A stretch of 15,045 nucleotides of DNA from an uncultured Collinsella sp. (GTDB lineage Bacteria > Actinomycetota > Coriobacteriia > Coriobacteriales > Coriobacteriaceae): positions 1 through 15,045 of the forward strand of contig URKV01000032.1 in NCBI GenBank assembly GCA_900548565.1, read 5' to 3'. Numbering within the stretch: the first letter of the stretch is position 1; every line of letters begins with the position of its first letter. Both the position numbers and the translations under genes were made by a program. Of the stretch, positions 1-7,147 are shown piece after piece. The notes below the pieces were generated by a model. It searched no databases. It was not told the DNA's origin and saw only the letters and a program-made list of their open reading frames with translations.

Positions 1-42
1 GCTCAGGAGTCTCGTGGGCTCGGAGATGTGTATAAGAGACAG
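1..42. other. Nextera i7-side adapter, not genomic
   Basis: Positions 9-42 match the Illumina Nextera read-2 transposase adapter, ending in the 19-bp Tn5 mosaic end AGATGTGTATAAGAGACAG. The first eight bases, GCTCAGGA, match the i7 index N704 as it lies in the primer. Genomic sequence begins at 43. The adapter reads in frame with the truncated serS and adds the tail LYTSPSPRDS to its conceptual translation, a known adapter-derived peptide in sequence databases. Confidence 0.97.
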
Positions 43-479
43 GTGCCCAGATCCCAGTGCGGCTTAAAGTCGAAGTCGAACTCGCGCGGGGTGCCCCAAC
101 GACGGCGCTCGATGTTCTCGTCCTCGTCCTTGCCGTACGGCGTGGCCTCGCAAGGAATGTTGGGCAGGTGAGCCATGAAGTCGTACTGCTCCTGCTCGAG
201 GGCAGTACGACGCTCGGCCAGACCGTCAATCTTCTCGTTGACGGCGCGCACGGCCTCCTTGGCGGCCTCGGCCTCGTCCTTCTTGCCCTCCTTCATCAGG
301 GCGCCGATCTTCTTGGACTCGGCATTGCGCGTAGCCTGGAGCTCCTCGACCTCGGTGATGACGGCACGACGCTCGTCGTCGAGCTCAAAGAACTTCTCGC
401 GATCCCAAGACGTCTGGCGGTTAGCCATGGCGACATCGATGGCATCGGGGTTCTCGCGAACAAACTTGATATCAAGCAT
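43..479 (-). CDS. serS: Seryl-tRNA synthetase, N-terminal part (3' truncated by contig end)
   Basis: Class II aminoacyl-tRNA synthetase that charges tRNA-Ser with serine in the cytoplasm. Only about 145 residues are present. They start MLDIKFVRENPDAIDVA, the usual SerRS N-terminus, and continue into the long antiparallel coiled-coil arm (charged E/K/A-rich helices, residues about 25-105) that binds the long variable arm of tRNA-Ser. The catalytic class II motifs lie beyond the contig edge. I chose ATG 479 because GGAGG sits 8 bases upstream and the family start matches. An upstream in-frame ATG at 506 would add nine unrelated residues and bypass this site. Anything read to the left of 43 is adapter, not protein. 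Confidence 0.95.
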
Positions 480-509
480 TAGATCCTCCGGCGATATACA
501 TTCCATTTA

Positions 510-566
510 GGTTGCAACCTTGTACATGTATGGGCAAGTATATACTTATGAGCGTTTACGACCCAA
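510..566. promoter_or_regulatory. Divergent promoter region with a shared palindromic -10
   Basis: The gap between serS (minus) and the small plus-strand gene holds three palindromes: GGTTGCAACC (510-519), TACATGTA (523-530) and AAGTATATACTT (536-547). The last gives TATACT on both strands. Minus strand, for serS: -35 TTGGGT (566-561), 18-bp spacer, -10 TATACT (542-537). Plus strand: -35 TTGTAC (520-525), 15-bp spacer, -10 TATACT (541-546). The -10 elements are good and the -35 elements only partial matches. The two outer palindromes could be operator sites. This rests on sequence reading only. Confidence 0.45.
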
Positions 567-590
567 CTCAACTACGCAAGAAGGCACCCA

Positions 591-764
591 ATGGACGCAG
601 TTTTTTCCTTTTTGTTTGGCACCCGCACCGGTTTTGCCATCCTTTTCGCCGGCGGCATCCTGTTATTTGCGATTCTTGCCTTTGTAATGGAGAAGCGTAC
701 CCATAAGATGTACGTCGACCGCGGACCCAAGTCCGAGGATGAGGAAGACAGCTTCTGGGACTAA
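591..764 (+). CDS. Small single-pass membrane protein, 57 aa
   Basis: A 57-residue ORF, the only plus-strand gene I support. It starts MDAVFSFLFGTRTGFAILFA. A hydrophobic segment (residues about 14-33) is followed by a basic stretch (EKRTHK) and an acidic tail ending SEDEEDSFWD, so an N-out/C-in single-pass topology is plausible. I do not recognise a family. Support for a real gene: a clear hydrophobic-then-charged design, AAGAAGG about seven bases before ATG 591, a promoter candidate upstream, and a strong rho-independent terminator 54 bases after the stop. It is transcribed divergently from serS and converges on proC. Function is unknown. Confidence 0.65.
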   Translation: MDAVFSFLFGTRTGFAILFAGGILLFAILAFVMEKRTHKMYVDRGPKSEDEEDSFWD

Positions 765-924
765 CCTGCCAAAAAGGGCCAGGTTTATTTTGGTCGGTTT
801 TATCTGGGCAAACGCAAGCGCCCCGCAACCGGTAACGATCCGGTTGCGGGGCGCTTTTCGCACATACGACAAAACCGCAGGAAAAACCTGCCAAAATAAA
901 CCTGTCTTTTTTGGTCGGTTTTAT
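765..924. repeat. Composite direct/inverted repeat around a terminator
   Basis: CCTGCCAAAA occurs at 765-774 and 887-896, and TTTTGGTCGGTTTTAT at 788-803 and 909-924, giving an imperfect direct repeat of about 38 bp. The same blocks also face each other: CAGGTTTATTTTGG (780-793) is exactly inverted at 891-904. The arms enclose the terminator hairpin, and the right copy runs into the stop codon of proC. It looks like a small palindromic intergenic element rather than coding sequence. Confidence 0.7.
818..858 (+). terminator. Rho-independent terminator, strong stem
   Basis: GCGCCCCGCAACCGG (818-832) pairs perfectly with 840-854 around a 7-base loop and is followed by TTTT. It ends the 57-aa gene on the plus strand. 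The stem may also stop minus-strand readthrough from proC, although the T-tract on that side is poor. Confidence 0.85.
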
Positions 925-1691
925 TGGAGAGTTGCGTCAATTGCCTTGACCAGGGCACTGCGCATGCCGGCGTCCTCGAGCGCAACGACGCCCTTGATGG
1001 TGGCGCCACCGGGCGAGCATACGGCATCCTTCATCGCCGCAGGATGCTGACCAGTTGAAAGCTGCAGCTTTGCCGTACCCAGCACCATCTGGCTCACAAT
1101 GCGATAGGCATCGGCACGCGGGATACCGTGCTTGACCGCCGCATCGCCCAGGGCCTCGATTGCCATAGCGACAAATGCCGGAGCGCAACCACCCACCGTG
1201 CCGCCCACAAACAGCAGGCTCGTATCGAGCTCGACCACCGCACCGAGCTTGCCAAGCAGATCAAGCACCACTGCGCTCTGCTCATCACTGAGCGTGGAAG
1301 CCTTCTCGCAAGCGATGACGCCCTCGCCCACCGAAACCGGTGTGTTGGGCACCGTCGAGATGTGCGCGACGCCCGGCAGGACCTGCTCCCACTTGGCACT
1401 GTCCCAGGTCCAGGCAACCGACAGAACGACCTTTTTGGCAAGAGCATCCTTGAGCGGGGCGAATACCTTCTCGATCATGTACGGTTTAACCGCAGCGACC
1501 ACGATATCGGATGCGGCGACAACCTCGGCGGCATCGTGGCAAGCGGCCATCCCACGCGCCTCACAGCGCTCAACCAGTGCGTCGTAGCGACCCGCACAGG
1601 CGCACATGTCGCTCGCAGCTACACCGGCAGCGATCCAGCCATCGGCCATAGCGCTCGCCATATTGCCAAAACCGACAAATCCAATCTTCAT
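921..1691 (-). CDS. proC: Pyrroline-5-carboxylate reductase
   Basis: Catalyses the last step of proline synthesis, NAD(P)H-dependent reduction of pyrroline-5-carboxylate. The protein has 256 residues; the family is usually about 260-280. The N-terminus is a Rossmann fold with GFGNMA (residues 7-12). VKP and PNTP follow in the expected places. The C-terminal helical dimerisation domain carries the P5CR signature at about 221-239 (KDAVCSPGGATIKGVVALE). ATG 1691 has GAGAGG upstream. It lies 73 bases after rlmH on the same strand with no terminator between them, so it may be the last gene of the SPFH-rlmH-proC transcript. Its stop codon sits inside the right copy of the 765-924 repeat. Confidence 0.97.
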   Translation of the reverse strand: MKIGFVGFGNMASAMADGWIAAGVAASDMCACAGRYDALVERCEARGMAACHDAAEVVAASDIVVAAVKPYMIEKVFAPLKDALAKKVVLSVAWTWDSAKWEQVLPGVAHISTVPNTPVSVGEGVIACEKASTLSDEQSAVVLDLLGKLGAVVELDTSLLFVGGTVGGCAPAFVAMAIEALGDAAVKHGIPRADAYRIVSQMVLGTAKLQLSTGQHPAAMKDAVCSPGGATIKGVVALEDAGMRSALVKAIDATLQ

Positions 1692-1764
1692 ATCTCATCG
1701 TCCTCTCAGACACGCTCTTCAAAACGAAGGCTATTGTCCCACGGCATTGTTTCGTATTGCCGAC

Positions 1765-2235
1765 CTATTTGTGATACGGCTCACCACGGCTGATCTTGCA
1801 AGCGCGATAGATTTGCTCCAGCAGCACCACACGCGCCAAGTTATGCGGCAGGGTAATGCGTCCAAAGCTGAGCATCTCGTCGGCTCGTACGCGCACGTCA
1901 TCGCTCACGCCGTCCGATCCGCCAATCACAAAGGCGATGTCGCTGTTACCACGCAGCATAAGATCATCGAGCCGCGCCGAAAACTCCTCGCTTGAGCGCT
2001 CTTTGCCCTCAATGGCCAGCAGGATCACATGCGCTCGAGACGGCAAGGCAGCAAGAATCGCCGCCCCCTCCTTGTCGCGCGCGGCATCCACGCCGCCCGC
2101 CTTAGCCGGGTCGATATCGGCCACCTCGCGGATATCAACCTTGGCATAGGCACCTAGGCGCTTGGTGTACTCAGCGCACGCGTCCTTCCAAAAGCGCTCC
2201 TTGAGCTTACCGACGCAAACGACGGTGTATTTCAC
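1765..2235 (-). CDS. rlmH: 23S rRNA (pseudouridine1915-N3)-methyltransferase RlmH
   Basis: SPOUT-superfamily methyltransferase that methylates N3 of pseudouridine 1915 in helix 69 of 23S rRNA, on assembled ribosomes. At 156 residues it is typical length. Seen: the SAM-knot motif FVIGGSDG (102-109), LPHNLARVVLLEQIYRA (129-145) and the invariant C-terminus GEPYHK (151-156). The start codon is GTG at 2235, with AAGGAG about nine bases upstream inside the 3' end of the SPFH gene, whose stop is six bases away. The two genes are therefore probably transcribed, and perhaps translated, together. Confidence 0.97.
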   Translation of the reverse strand: MKYTVVCVGKLKERFWKDACAEYTKRLGAYAKVDIREVADIDPAKAGGVDAARDKEGAAILAALPSRAHVILLAIEGKERSSEEFSARLDDLMLRGNSDIAFVIGGSDGVSDDVRVRADEMLSFGRITLPHNLARVVLLEQIYRACKISRGEPYHK

Positions 2236-2241
2236 GCGCGT

Positions 2242-3180
2242 CTACTCCTTCGAATCGTTTTGAACTTTGCTGGCGGTCAGCATCTGCTCGAACATCGAGG
2301 CCGACTGCGAAAAGTCGCTCGGCAGCACGACCGTCGAGGTTTTACCCGTGCGAGCGAACTCCGTCATCATCTCGGACCACTGCGTAAACATGAACAGTTG
2401 GTTGGCCTCGTCATTGCCGACACCCGTCTCCTGGATGATCTCGAGCGAATCCTTGATACCCAGCGCGATGGCCTTGCGCTGGTTGGCGATGCCCTCACCC
2501 GCCTTTTCCATTGCCTCGGCCTCGGCGGTCGCCTCGGTGACGCGCTTGATGCGGTCGGCCTCAGCGAGCTCCTGTGCCGCAGCGCGCTTGCGCTGGGCAG
2601 CGTTGATGTCGTTCATGGAGTTCTCAACCTCGGTCGGCAGTGCGATTTTGGTGATGAGCGTCGACACGAGGGTGAAGCCGTAGGCGGCCATCTGCTCGGA
2701 AACGGTAGCGTTGACATCCTTGGCGATGTCATCCTTCTTGGCAAAGACCTCATCGAGTGTGTAGACGGGGATCGAAGAGCGCAGGGCGTCGGTGATGAAG
2801 TCACGCATCTGGTCGACGGGCTCCTGCAGCATGTAGTAGCTCTTGTAGATACCCGAATCTGCCGGGCCGGCGCCCATGTCATAGCTCACGTGGTACTGAG
2901 CAGAGACCTCAAGGCCGATGGTCACGTTGTCCTGGGTCTTAACGTCGATACCAAAACCGTTTTTCATGGTGCGTAGACTCACCGTGGCGGCTTTGCGGTC
3001 GATTACGGGCACCTTCATGTGGAAGCCCGCGTTGACGATGCGGTTAAACTTGCCCAGGCGCTCGATGATTACGGCATGCTGCTGTTCAACGACATAGCAG
3101 GCGTTGGGGAGCAGCAGCAGCAAAATGATGATGGGAAGCAGAAGACTCGTAAGGGCGGCAATGATTCCGGACAACAGCAT
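2242..3180 (-). CDS. SPFH/band-7 (slipin/stomatin-like) membrane protein
   Basis: Membrane-anchored scaffold protein of 312 residues. A single N-terminal hydrophobic anchor (about 4-26) is followed by the band-7 domain (about 29-200: EQQHAVIIERLGKF, AGFHMKVPVIDR, the TQDNVTIGLEVSAQYHV strand region). Next comes an Ala/Glu/Arg-rich coiled-coil (about 195-240), then a QTGxGNDEANQLFMFTQWSEMM-like tail. Proteins of this family oligomerise at the membrane and organise lipid domains or chaperone proteases; no specific partner is visible here. I prefer ATG 3180, which has GAGGAGA directly upstream. The in-frame ATG 3201 would place this site inside the gene. The stop is six bases before rlmH. I saw no convincing promoter in 3181-3242. 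Confidence 0.9.
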   Translation of the reverse strand: MLLSGIIAALTSLLLPIIILLLLLPNACYVVEQQHAVIIERLGKFNRIVNAGFHMKVPVIDRKAATVSLRTMKNGFGIDVKTQDNVTIGLEVSAQYHVSYDMGAGPADSGIYKSYYMLQEPVDQMRDFITDALRSSIPVYTLDEVFAKKDDIAKDVNATVSEQMAAYGFTLVSTLITKIALPTEVENSMNDINAAQRKRAAAQELAEADRIKRVTEATAEAEAMEKAGEGIANQRKAIALGIKDSLEIIQETGVGNDEANQLFMFTQWSEMMTEFARTGKTSTVVLPSDFSQSASMFEQMLTASKVQNDSKE

Positions 3181-3242
3181 GGTCTCTCCTCTGATAGGCA
3201 CACGTTGGCACTAGGATACCCGTCCAAGGAGATCGTGCATAT

Positions 3243-3297
3243 CAAAAAAGCTCCCATTGCTGGGAGCTCTTCCATTTAATGGTGCGGGCGAAAGGAC
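3243..3297 (-). repeat. Displaced copy of the tRNA-Leu 3' tail and terminator
   Basis: A 55-bp copy, 53/55 identical, of 3432-3486. It holds a full terminator hairpin (stem AGCTCCCA at 3249-3256 with 3261-3268, then six T on the minus strand), the encoded CCA, the 3' acceptor strand and the 3' side of the T-stem of tRNA-Leu. It breaks off inside the T-loop after GGAC (plus reading). The offset from the intact gene is 189 bp. It is not a functional tRNA. It directly joins the hairpin cassette at 3298. Confidence 0.9.
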
Positions 3298-3431
3298 GTC
3301 CGCGTATCCGCTTCGCGGATCCGCACCGGCTTCGGCCGCCTGCCGGCGTCCTCGCCAGCTCGCTAAAAACGCTCCGCGTTTTCTTTACGCTCGCTCCTTC
3401 ACAGGTTCAAGTCCCTGCGATGGGCCCATAA
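3298..3431. repeat. Hairpin cassette linked to tRNA-Leu
   Basis: A 134-bp non-coding block between the displaced tail and the intact tRNA. It contains three hairpins: ATCCGC-TTC-GCGGAT (3306-3320), CGGC-TTCG-GCCG (3327-3338) and AAAACGC-TCC-GCGTTTT (3366-3382). At 3403-3414 lies AGGTTCAAGTCC, the exact reverse complement of the T-arm of the adjacent tRNA-Leu (3483-3494). The palindrome ATGGGCCCAT (3420-3429) follows. A block of the same design lies beside tRNA-Phe at 9594-9716. No protein is supported here. Confidence 0.8.
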
Positions 3432-3432
3432 C

Positions 3433-3457
3433 AAAAAAGCTCCCATTACTGGGAGCT
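3433..3457 (-). terminator. Terminator of tRNA-Leu
   Basis: AGCTCCCA (3438-3445) pairs with TGGGAGCT (3450-3457) around TTAC. On the minus strand it is followed by six T. It lies 11 bases after the encoded CCA of tRNA-Leu. Confidence 0.9.
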
Positions 3458-3468
3458 CTTTCATTTAA

Positions 3469-3555
3469 TGGTGCGGGCGAAAGGACTTGAACCTTCATGG
3501 GGTTGCCCCCATACGGACCTGAACCGTACGCGTCTGCCAATTCCGCCACGCCCGC
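3469..3555 (-). tRNA. tRNA-Leu, anticodon CAG
   Basis: 87 bases including an encoded CCA (3469-3471). The acceptor stem GCGGGCG/CGCCCGC is fully paired. The anticodon stem TACGG/CCGTA encloses the loop TTCAGGT with anticodon CAG, which reads CUG. A long variable arm (TGGGG/CCCCA) marks it as class II. The T-arm is GAAGG-TTCAAGT-CCTTT. It has its own promoter and terminator. The duplicated 3' tail downstream is described separately. Confidence 0.96.
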
Positions 3556-3566
3556 GTGCAGGAATT

Positions 3567-3595
3567 AGAATAACGGAGCGCCACCACGAACGCAA
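3567..3595 (-). promoter_or_regulatory. Promoter of tRNA-Leu
   Basis: On the minus strand, -35 TTGCGT (3595-3590), a 17-bp spacer and -10 TATTCT (3572-3567). The -10 ends 11 bases upstream of the mature tRNA 5' end at 3555. It lies immediately beyond the tatD stop codon. Confidence 0.65.
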
Positions 3596-3598
3596 GAA

Positions 3599-4516
3599 CT
3601 ATTTTTGAAAAAGTTTGCAGGCATTCTCCCAAGCGGCTTGCGCGATTGTTTCGGCGTCCTCACCAGTGCGATCGACACGGTCGTTAACCAGCGCGTTTGC
3701 CGTAATGGAGATCATTGCGGGTTCGCATTCAAGACCGCGGATGGGCTCCGGAGCCATATACGGGCAATCCGTCTCGAACAAAATTCGATCGAGTGGGGTT
3801 GCCGCAAATGCCTCGCGCACGTCGTCGTTGCGCTTAAAGGTGGCCGCACCACCATAGGCGATATAGCAGCCCAGCTCCACAAAGCGCTCCATCGTGGCGC
3901 GGTCCTCGCCAAAACAGTGCAGCACACAACCGGCCTGGGGCACACCCACCTCGCGCAGTACGTTGTACGCATCAACGTGCGAGGTGCGCTCCCCATCCGA
4001 GTCCTCGTGCCGCAGGTGTAGCTCCACCGGCACATTGCGGCGCACGGCAACTTCGAGCTGACGTGCCATACAGTCAATCTGCACGCTATGGGGCGCCGGC
4101 GCGACGTCATCGTCGTAATCCATGTGGTAGTCCAGACCGATCTCGCCGATACCGGCGCACAAAGGGTCATCGAGTGCGGCAACGACCTGTGCGTGAACGT
4201 CGTCGGTATAGTCCGGCGCGCCATACGGATGCACACCGGCAAGATACTTGATCTGCGGGATATCCTGCATCGGCAGAATTTCGCGCACGAGCCAGTCGCT
4301 ATAGTCCGTCACGCTGCGTTTGTCAGCGATGGGGTCGAACATCGTCACCAGCAGGTCGACACCCGCAGCTTTGGCGCGCACGAGCGTCTCGGGCACATCC
4401 TTGCCCCAAAACGAAAGCAGATGTGCATGCGTGTCGGCAAGCGGCGCCAAGGGCACGGGACAAGCAACCGTCTTCTTTTTCTTGGTAAACGTCACGCGTT
4501 CGGCATTAGGCGTCAT
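3599..4516 (-). CDS. tatD: TatD-family metal-dependent DNase
   Basis: Cytoplasmic TIM-barrel hydrolase of the amidohydrolase superfamily with 3'-5' exonuclease activity on DNA/RNA. The protein has 305 residues; the usual length is about 255-270. Metal-site motifs in order: DTHAH (28-32), the GVHPYG loop (95-99), GIGEIGLDYH with Glu125, LHLRHED with His167, LHCFGED with His200 and FETDCPY with Asp250, so the active site looks intact. The extra length is partly a basic N-terminal extension (KKKK at 12-15). GGGAG lies upstream of ATG 4516. The start overlaps the end of rsmA by 11 bases, so the two are coupled. The start could be shorter, because no start-defining homology precedes residue 25. 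Confidence 0.93.
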   Translation of the reverse strand: MTPNAERVTFTKKKKTVACPVPLAPLADTHAHLLSFWGKDVPETLVRAKAAGVDLLVTMFDPIADKRSVTDYSDWLVREILPMQDIPQIKYLAGVHPYGAPDYTDDVHAQVVAALDDPLCAGIGEIGLDYHMDYDDDVAPAPHSVQIDCMARQLEVAVRRNVPVELHLRHEDSDGERTSHVDAYNVLREVGVPQAGCVLHCFGEDRATMERFVELGCYIAYGGAATFKRNDDVREAFAATPLDRILFETDCPYMAPEPIRGLECEPAMISITANALVNDRVDRTGEDAETIAQAAWENACKLFQK

Positions 4517-5366
4517 GGATTAGCTCCCGGGCCAGACGGACAAAGTCGGCAACATCGAGCGTCTCGGCGCGCGTGGTGGGTGCGATACCGCAAACCTCAA
4601 AAGCGGCATCGAGCACGTCCTTGGCAAAACCGTTGGCGCTCATGGAATTGCGGATGGTCTTGCGACGCTGAGCAAATGCAGCATCAATCACGCGGGCCAC
4701 AAATTCGCGATCGAGCCCCTCGGGCACCACGCCGTCAACACGGTCGATACGCACGACGGCCGAGTCCACGTGCGGCGCCGGCATAAAGCAACGCGGCGGC
4801 ACCTCAAAGCGACCCGTCACCTGCGCATACAGGCCGAGCTTTGCCGTATAGCCGCCATAGGTCTTGTTGCCCGGCACTGCGGCAATGCGATCGGCAACCT
4901 CCTTTTGCACCATGACGACGGCACGCTTGAGCGCGGGCATCGTCTGGAAGAACTGCAGGATGATCGTCGCCGCCACGTTATAGGGCAAGTTCGCGACAAA
5001 TACCGTCGGCTCACCGCCGGCGGCCTGCTCAATCTGCTCCGGCGTCACCTTAAGCGCGTCGCCCATGATAAAGCGGAAGTTGGCGTAGTCGGCGGCGTGA
5101 GCATCGAGCACCGGCTCGAGCTCGGGATCGGCCTCGATCGACGTGACGCACGCCGCCTCCTGCAACAGCGCAAGCGTGAGCGTACCAACGCCCGGACCAA
5201 CCTCGAGCACGCGCTCATCGCCTGCAAGCTCGGCAAGCTCGCAAATGCGCTCAATTACATGGTTGTCGATCAGGAAGTTCTGGCCCAGGCGATGCTTGGT
5301 CGCAAGGCCAAACTCCTCCAGCAGCTCCCTGGTGGCCGTGGGGTTTGCCAAAGGCGAAGTTGTCAT
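4506..5366 (-). CDS. rsmA: 16S rRNA (A1518/A1519-N6)-dimethyltransferase RsmA/KsgA
   Basis: Dimethylates the two adjacent adenines in the helix 45 loop of 16S rRNA, a late step of small-subunit assembly; loss gives kasugamycin resistance. At 286 residues it is typical. Seen: KHRLGQNFL (24-32), SAM-binding VLEVGPGVGTLT (53-64), catalytic motif NLPYNVA (126-132), the VQKEVADRI helix, PAPHVDSAVVR, and FAQRRKTIRN near the C-terminus. ATG 5366 has a perfect AGGAGG eight bases upstream. A terminator separates it from metG. I see no good promoter in the short remaining gap, so expression may depend on partial readthrough. Confidence 0.97.
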   Translation of the reverse strand: MTTSPLANPTATRELLEEFGLATKHRLGQNFLIDNHVIERICELAELAGDERVLEVGPGVGTLTLALLQEAACVTSIEADPELEPVLDAHAADYANFRFIMGDALKVTPEQIEQAAGGEPTVFVANLPYNVAATIILQFFQTMPALKRAVVMVQKEVADRIAAVPGNKTYGGYTAKLGLYAQVTGRFEVPPRCFMPAPHVDSAVVRIDRVDGVVPEGLDREFVARVIDAAFAQRRKTIRNSMSANGFAKDVLDAAFEVCGIAPTTRAETLDVADFVRLARELIHDA

Positions 5367-5397
5367 GGTTGCCTCCTTAGCATGATGGCGGCGTCTT

Positions 5398-5434
5398 GAA
5401 ACAAAAGGGCATGGACCGTGGCGGCCATGCCCTT
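5398..5434 (-). terminator. Terminator after metG
   Basis: AAGGGCATGG (5405-5414) pairs perfectly with CCATGCCCTT (5425-5434) around a 10-base loop. The minus strand continues TTTTGTTTC. It lies about 43 bases after the metG stop and about 40 bases before rsmA. Confidence 0.85.
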
Positions 5435-5476
5435 ACAGCTAAACAGCAAATTGCCGATATGGCGCTCGCGCGGTCT

Positions 5477-7078
5477 CTACGCCAGACGCGGGAACAGCGG
5501 ATCGCCCTTCTCGACGGGCTGACCACCAGCAAGCAGGCCCCAAGCGCAAATGCCCTTGAGGTCGTCGCTCGCGGCCTCGTCCTCGCAGGACAGGCGGCGC
5601 AGAGCCTCGGCAGAAGTCTGGGGCATGAGCGGCATCAGCAGGTGAGCGGCAATGCGGATGGCCTCGAGCAGGTTGTAGATCACAAACGCCAGCTCGTCAG
5701 CCTTGGCCTCGTCCTTGGCAAGTGCCCAAGGCTCGGAGTCCTCGATGTAGTGGTTGGCGGCGTGGATGAGCTCCATGACCTCGTCCTTGGCTCCACCGTA
5801 ATCGAGCACGTCCATCTTGGCCATGTAGCGCTCGACCAAACCGTCGGCAATCTTTGCCAGCGGGTTGTCGAACGCATCGAACGATGCGGGCTTGGCGGGC
5901 GCGCAACCATCAAAGTACTTGCCGCTCATGTTGAGCGAACGCGAGATAAGGTTGCCCCAGCTGTTGGCCAGGTCGGCGTTGTAGACCTGCTCCATGCGAT
6001 CGAAGCTGATGGCACCGTCGGTGCCGGGGACGACGTCGGTCATAAAGTAGTAGCGATAGCCCTCGACGCCCAACATGTCGATAACGTCCTGCGGAGCGAT
6101 GGCGTTGCCGCGGCTCTTGGACATCTTCTCGGCCTTGCCGGTCTCGGCATTGCGCACGGTCAGGAAGCCGTGGGCAAAGACGTGCTCGGGCAGGGCCTCG
6201 CCGATGGCCATGAGCATGGCGGGCCAAATGACGCAGTGGAAGCGGATGATGTCCTTGCCCACGATGTGGAACTGCGCGGGCCAGCGATAGGCCAGCTCGG
6301 CACGCGCCTCGTCGGTGTCGACACCGTAGCCGACGGCCGTCATATAGTTGAGCAGCGCATCGAACCACACGTAGGTCACGTGACCCTCGTCAAACGGGAC
6401 CTGAATGCCCCAGTCAAAGCTCGTACGGCTCACGGAAAGGTCATTAAGGCCGCCCTCGACAAAGCTACGTACCTCGTTCATGCGGAACGCAGGCTCGACA
6501 AAGTCGGGGTGCTCGTCATAGAGCTTGAGCAGCTTGTCCTGGAAGGCGGAAAGCTTAAAGAAGTAGGACTCCTCCTGCACGCGCTCAAGCGGACGGTGGC
6601 AGTCGGGGCACAGGTGCTGGCCGACGCTGCCGTACTCCTCGTCGCCCTTCTGGACCTGCGTATCAGTGAAGTAGGTCTCGTCAGGCACGCAATACCAACC
6701 GTCGTAGCTGCCCTTATACAGGTAGCCGGACTCCTTCATGCGCTCCCACAGGTACTGCACGGCATGATGCTGGCGCGGCTCGGTGGTGCGGATGAAGTCG
6801 TCGTTGGAAATCTCGAGCTTGCTCCAAAGCTCCTTGAAGTGCGGAGCCTGGCTGTCGGTCCACTCCTGCGGCGTCATGTTGTGCTTGGCCGCGGCCTCGG
6901 CGACCTTCTCGCCGTGCTCGTCCATGCCGGTCAGGAACTTGACGTTATAGCCGGCGGAGCGGCGATAGCGAGCCTGAACGTCGGCGATGATGGTGGAATA
7001 AGCCGTGCCCAGGTGCGGATCGGCGTTGACGTAGTAGATGGGCGTCGTGATAAAGAACGAAGGCTTGCTTTGATCCAT
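5477..7078 (-). CDS. metG: Methionyl-tRNA synthetase, short form
   Basis: Class I synthetase that charges tRNA-Met. The protein has 533 residues: catalytic Rossmann fold with the HIGH-like HLGT (22-25) and KMSKS (318-322), the connective peptide with GWYCVPDETYFTDTQV (127-142) and the CPDC knuckle (157-160), then the anticodon-binding helical bundle (about 375-510) with NSWGNL. It lacks the extra C-terminal tRNA-binding (EMAP/Trbp111-like) domain of about 650-residue forms, a normal family variant. GGAGG lies nine bases before ATG 7078. It follows rsmI by 69 bases on the same strand and ends at a terminator. Confidence 0.97.
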   Translation of the reverse strand: MDQSKPSFFITTPIYYVNADPHLGTAYSTIIADVQARYRRSAGYNVKFLTGMDEHGEKVAEAAAKHNMTPQEWTDSQAPHFKELWSKLEISNDDFIRTTEPRQHHAVQYLWERMKESGYLYKGSYDGWYCVPDETYFTDTQVQKGDEEYGSVGQHLCPDCHRPLERVQEESYFFKLSAFQDKLLKLYDEHPDFVEPAFRMNEVRSFVEGGLNDLSVSRTSFDWGIQVPFDEGHVTYVWFDALLNYMTAVGYGVDTDEARAELAYRWPAQFHIVGKDIIRFHCVIWPAMLMAIGEALPEHVFAHGFLTVRNAETGKAEKMSKSRGNAIAPQDVIDMLGVEGYRYYFMTDVVPGTDGAISFDRMEQVYNADLANSWGNLISRSLNMSGKYFDGCAPAKPASFDAFDNPLAKIADGLVERYMAKMDVLDYGGAKDEVMELIHAANHYIEDSEPWALAKDEAKADELAFVIYNLLEAIRIAAHLLMPLMPQTSAEALRRLSCEDEAASDDLKGICAWGLLAGGQPVEKGDPLFPRLA

Positions 7079-7147
7079 GGGGTTTGTCCTCCAGAAAAAC
7101 GTTGCATACAGGGGATGATTCTAGCGCAAGGGCTGGATATCCTCCAT

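Noticed and set aside
512..706. 64-codon plus-strand frame overlapping the small membrane gene
   Set aside because: It lacks a ribosome site and a coherent composition; the frame starting at 591 has the membrane-protein design and ends before the terminator.
3181..3201. Upstream start of the SPFH gene at 3201
   Set aside because: It would put the GAGGAGA ribosome site inside the coding region and add charged residues before the membrane anchor.
3243..3297. Second tRNA-Leu gene
   Set aside because: Only the 3' tail is present; the D-arm, anticodon arm and 5' acceptor strand are missing.
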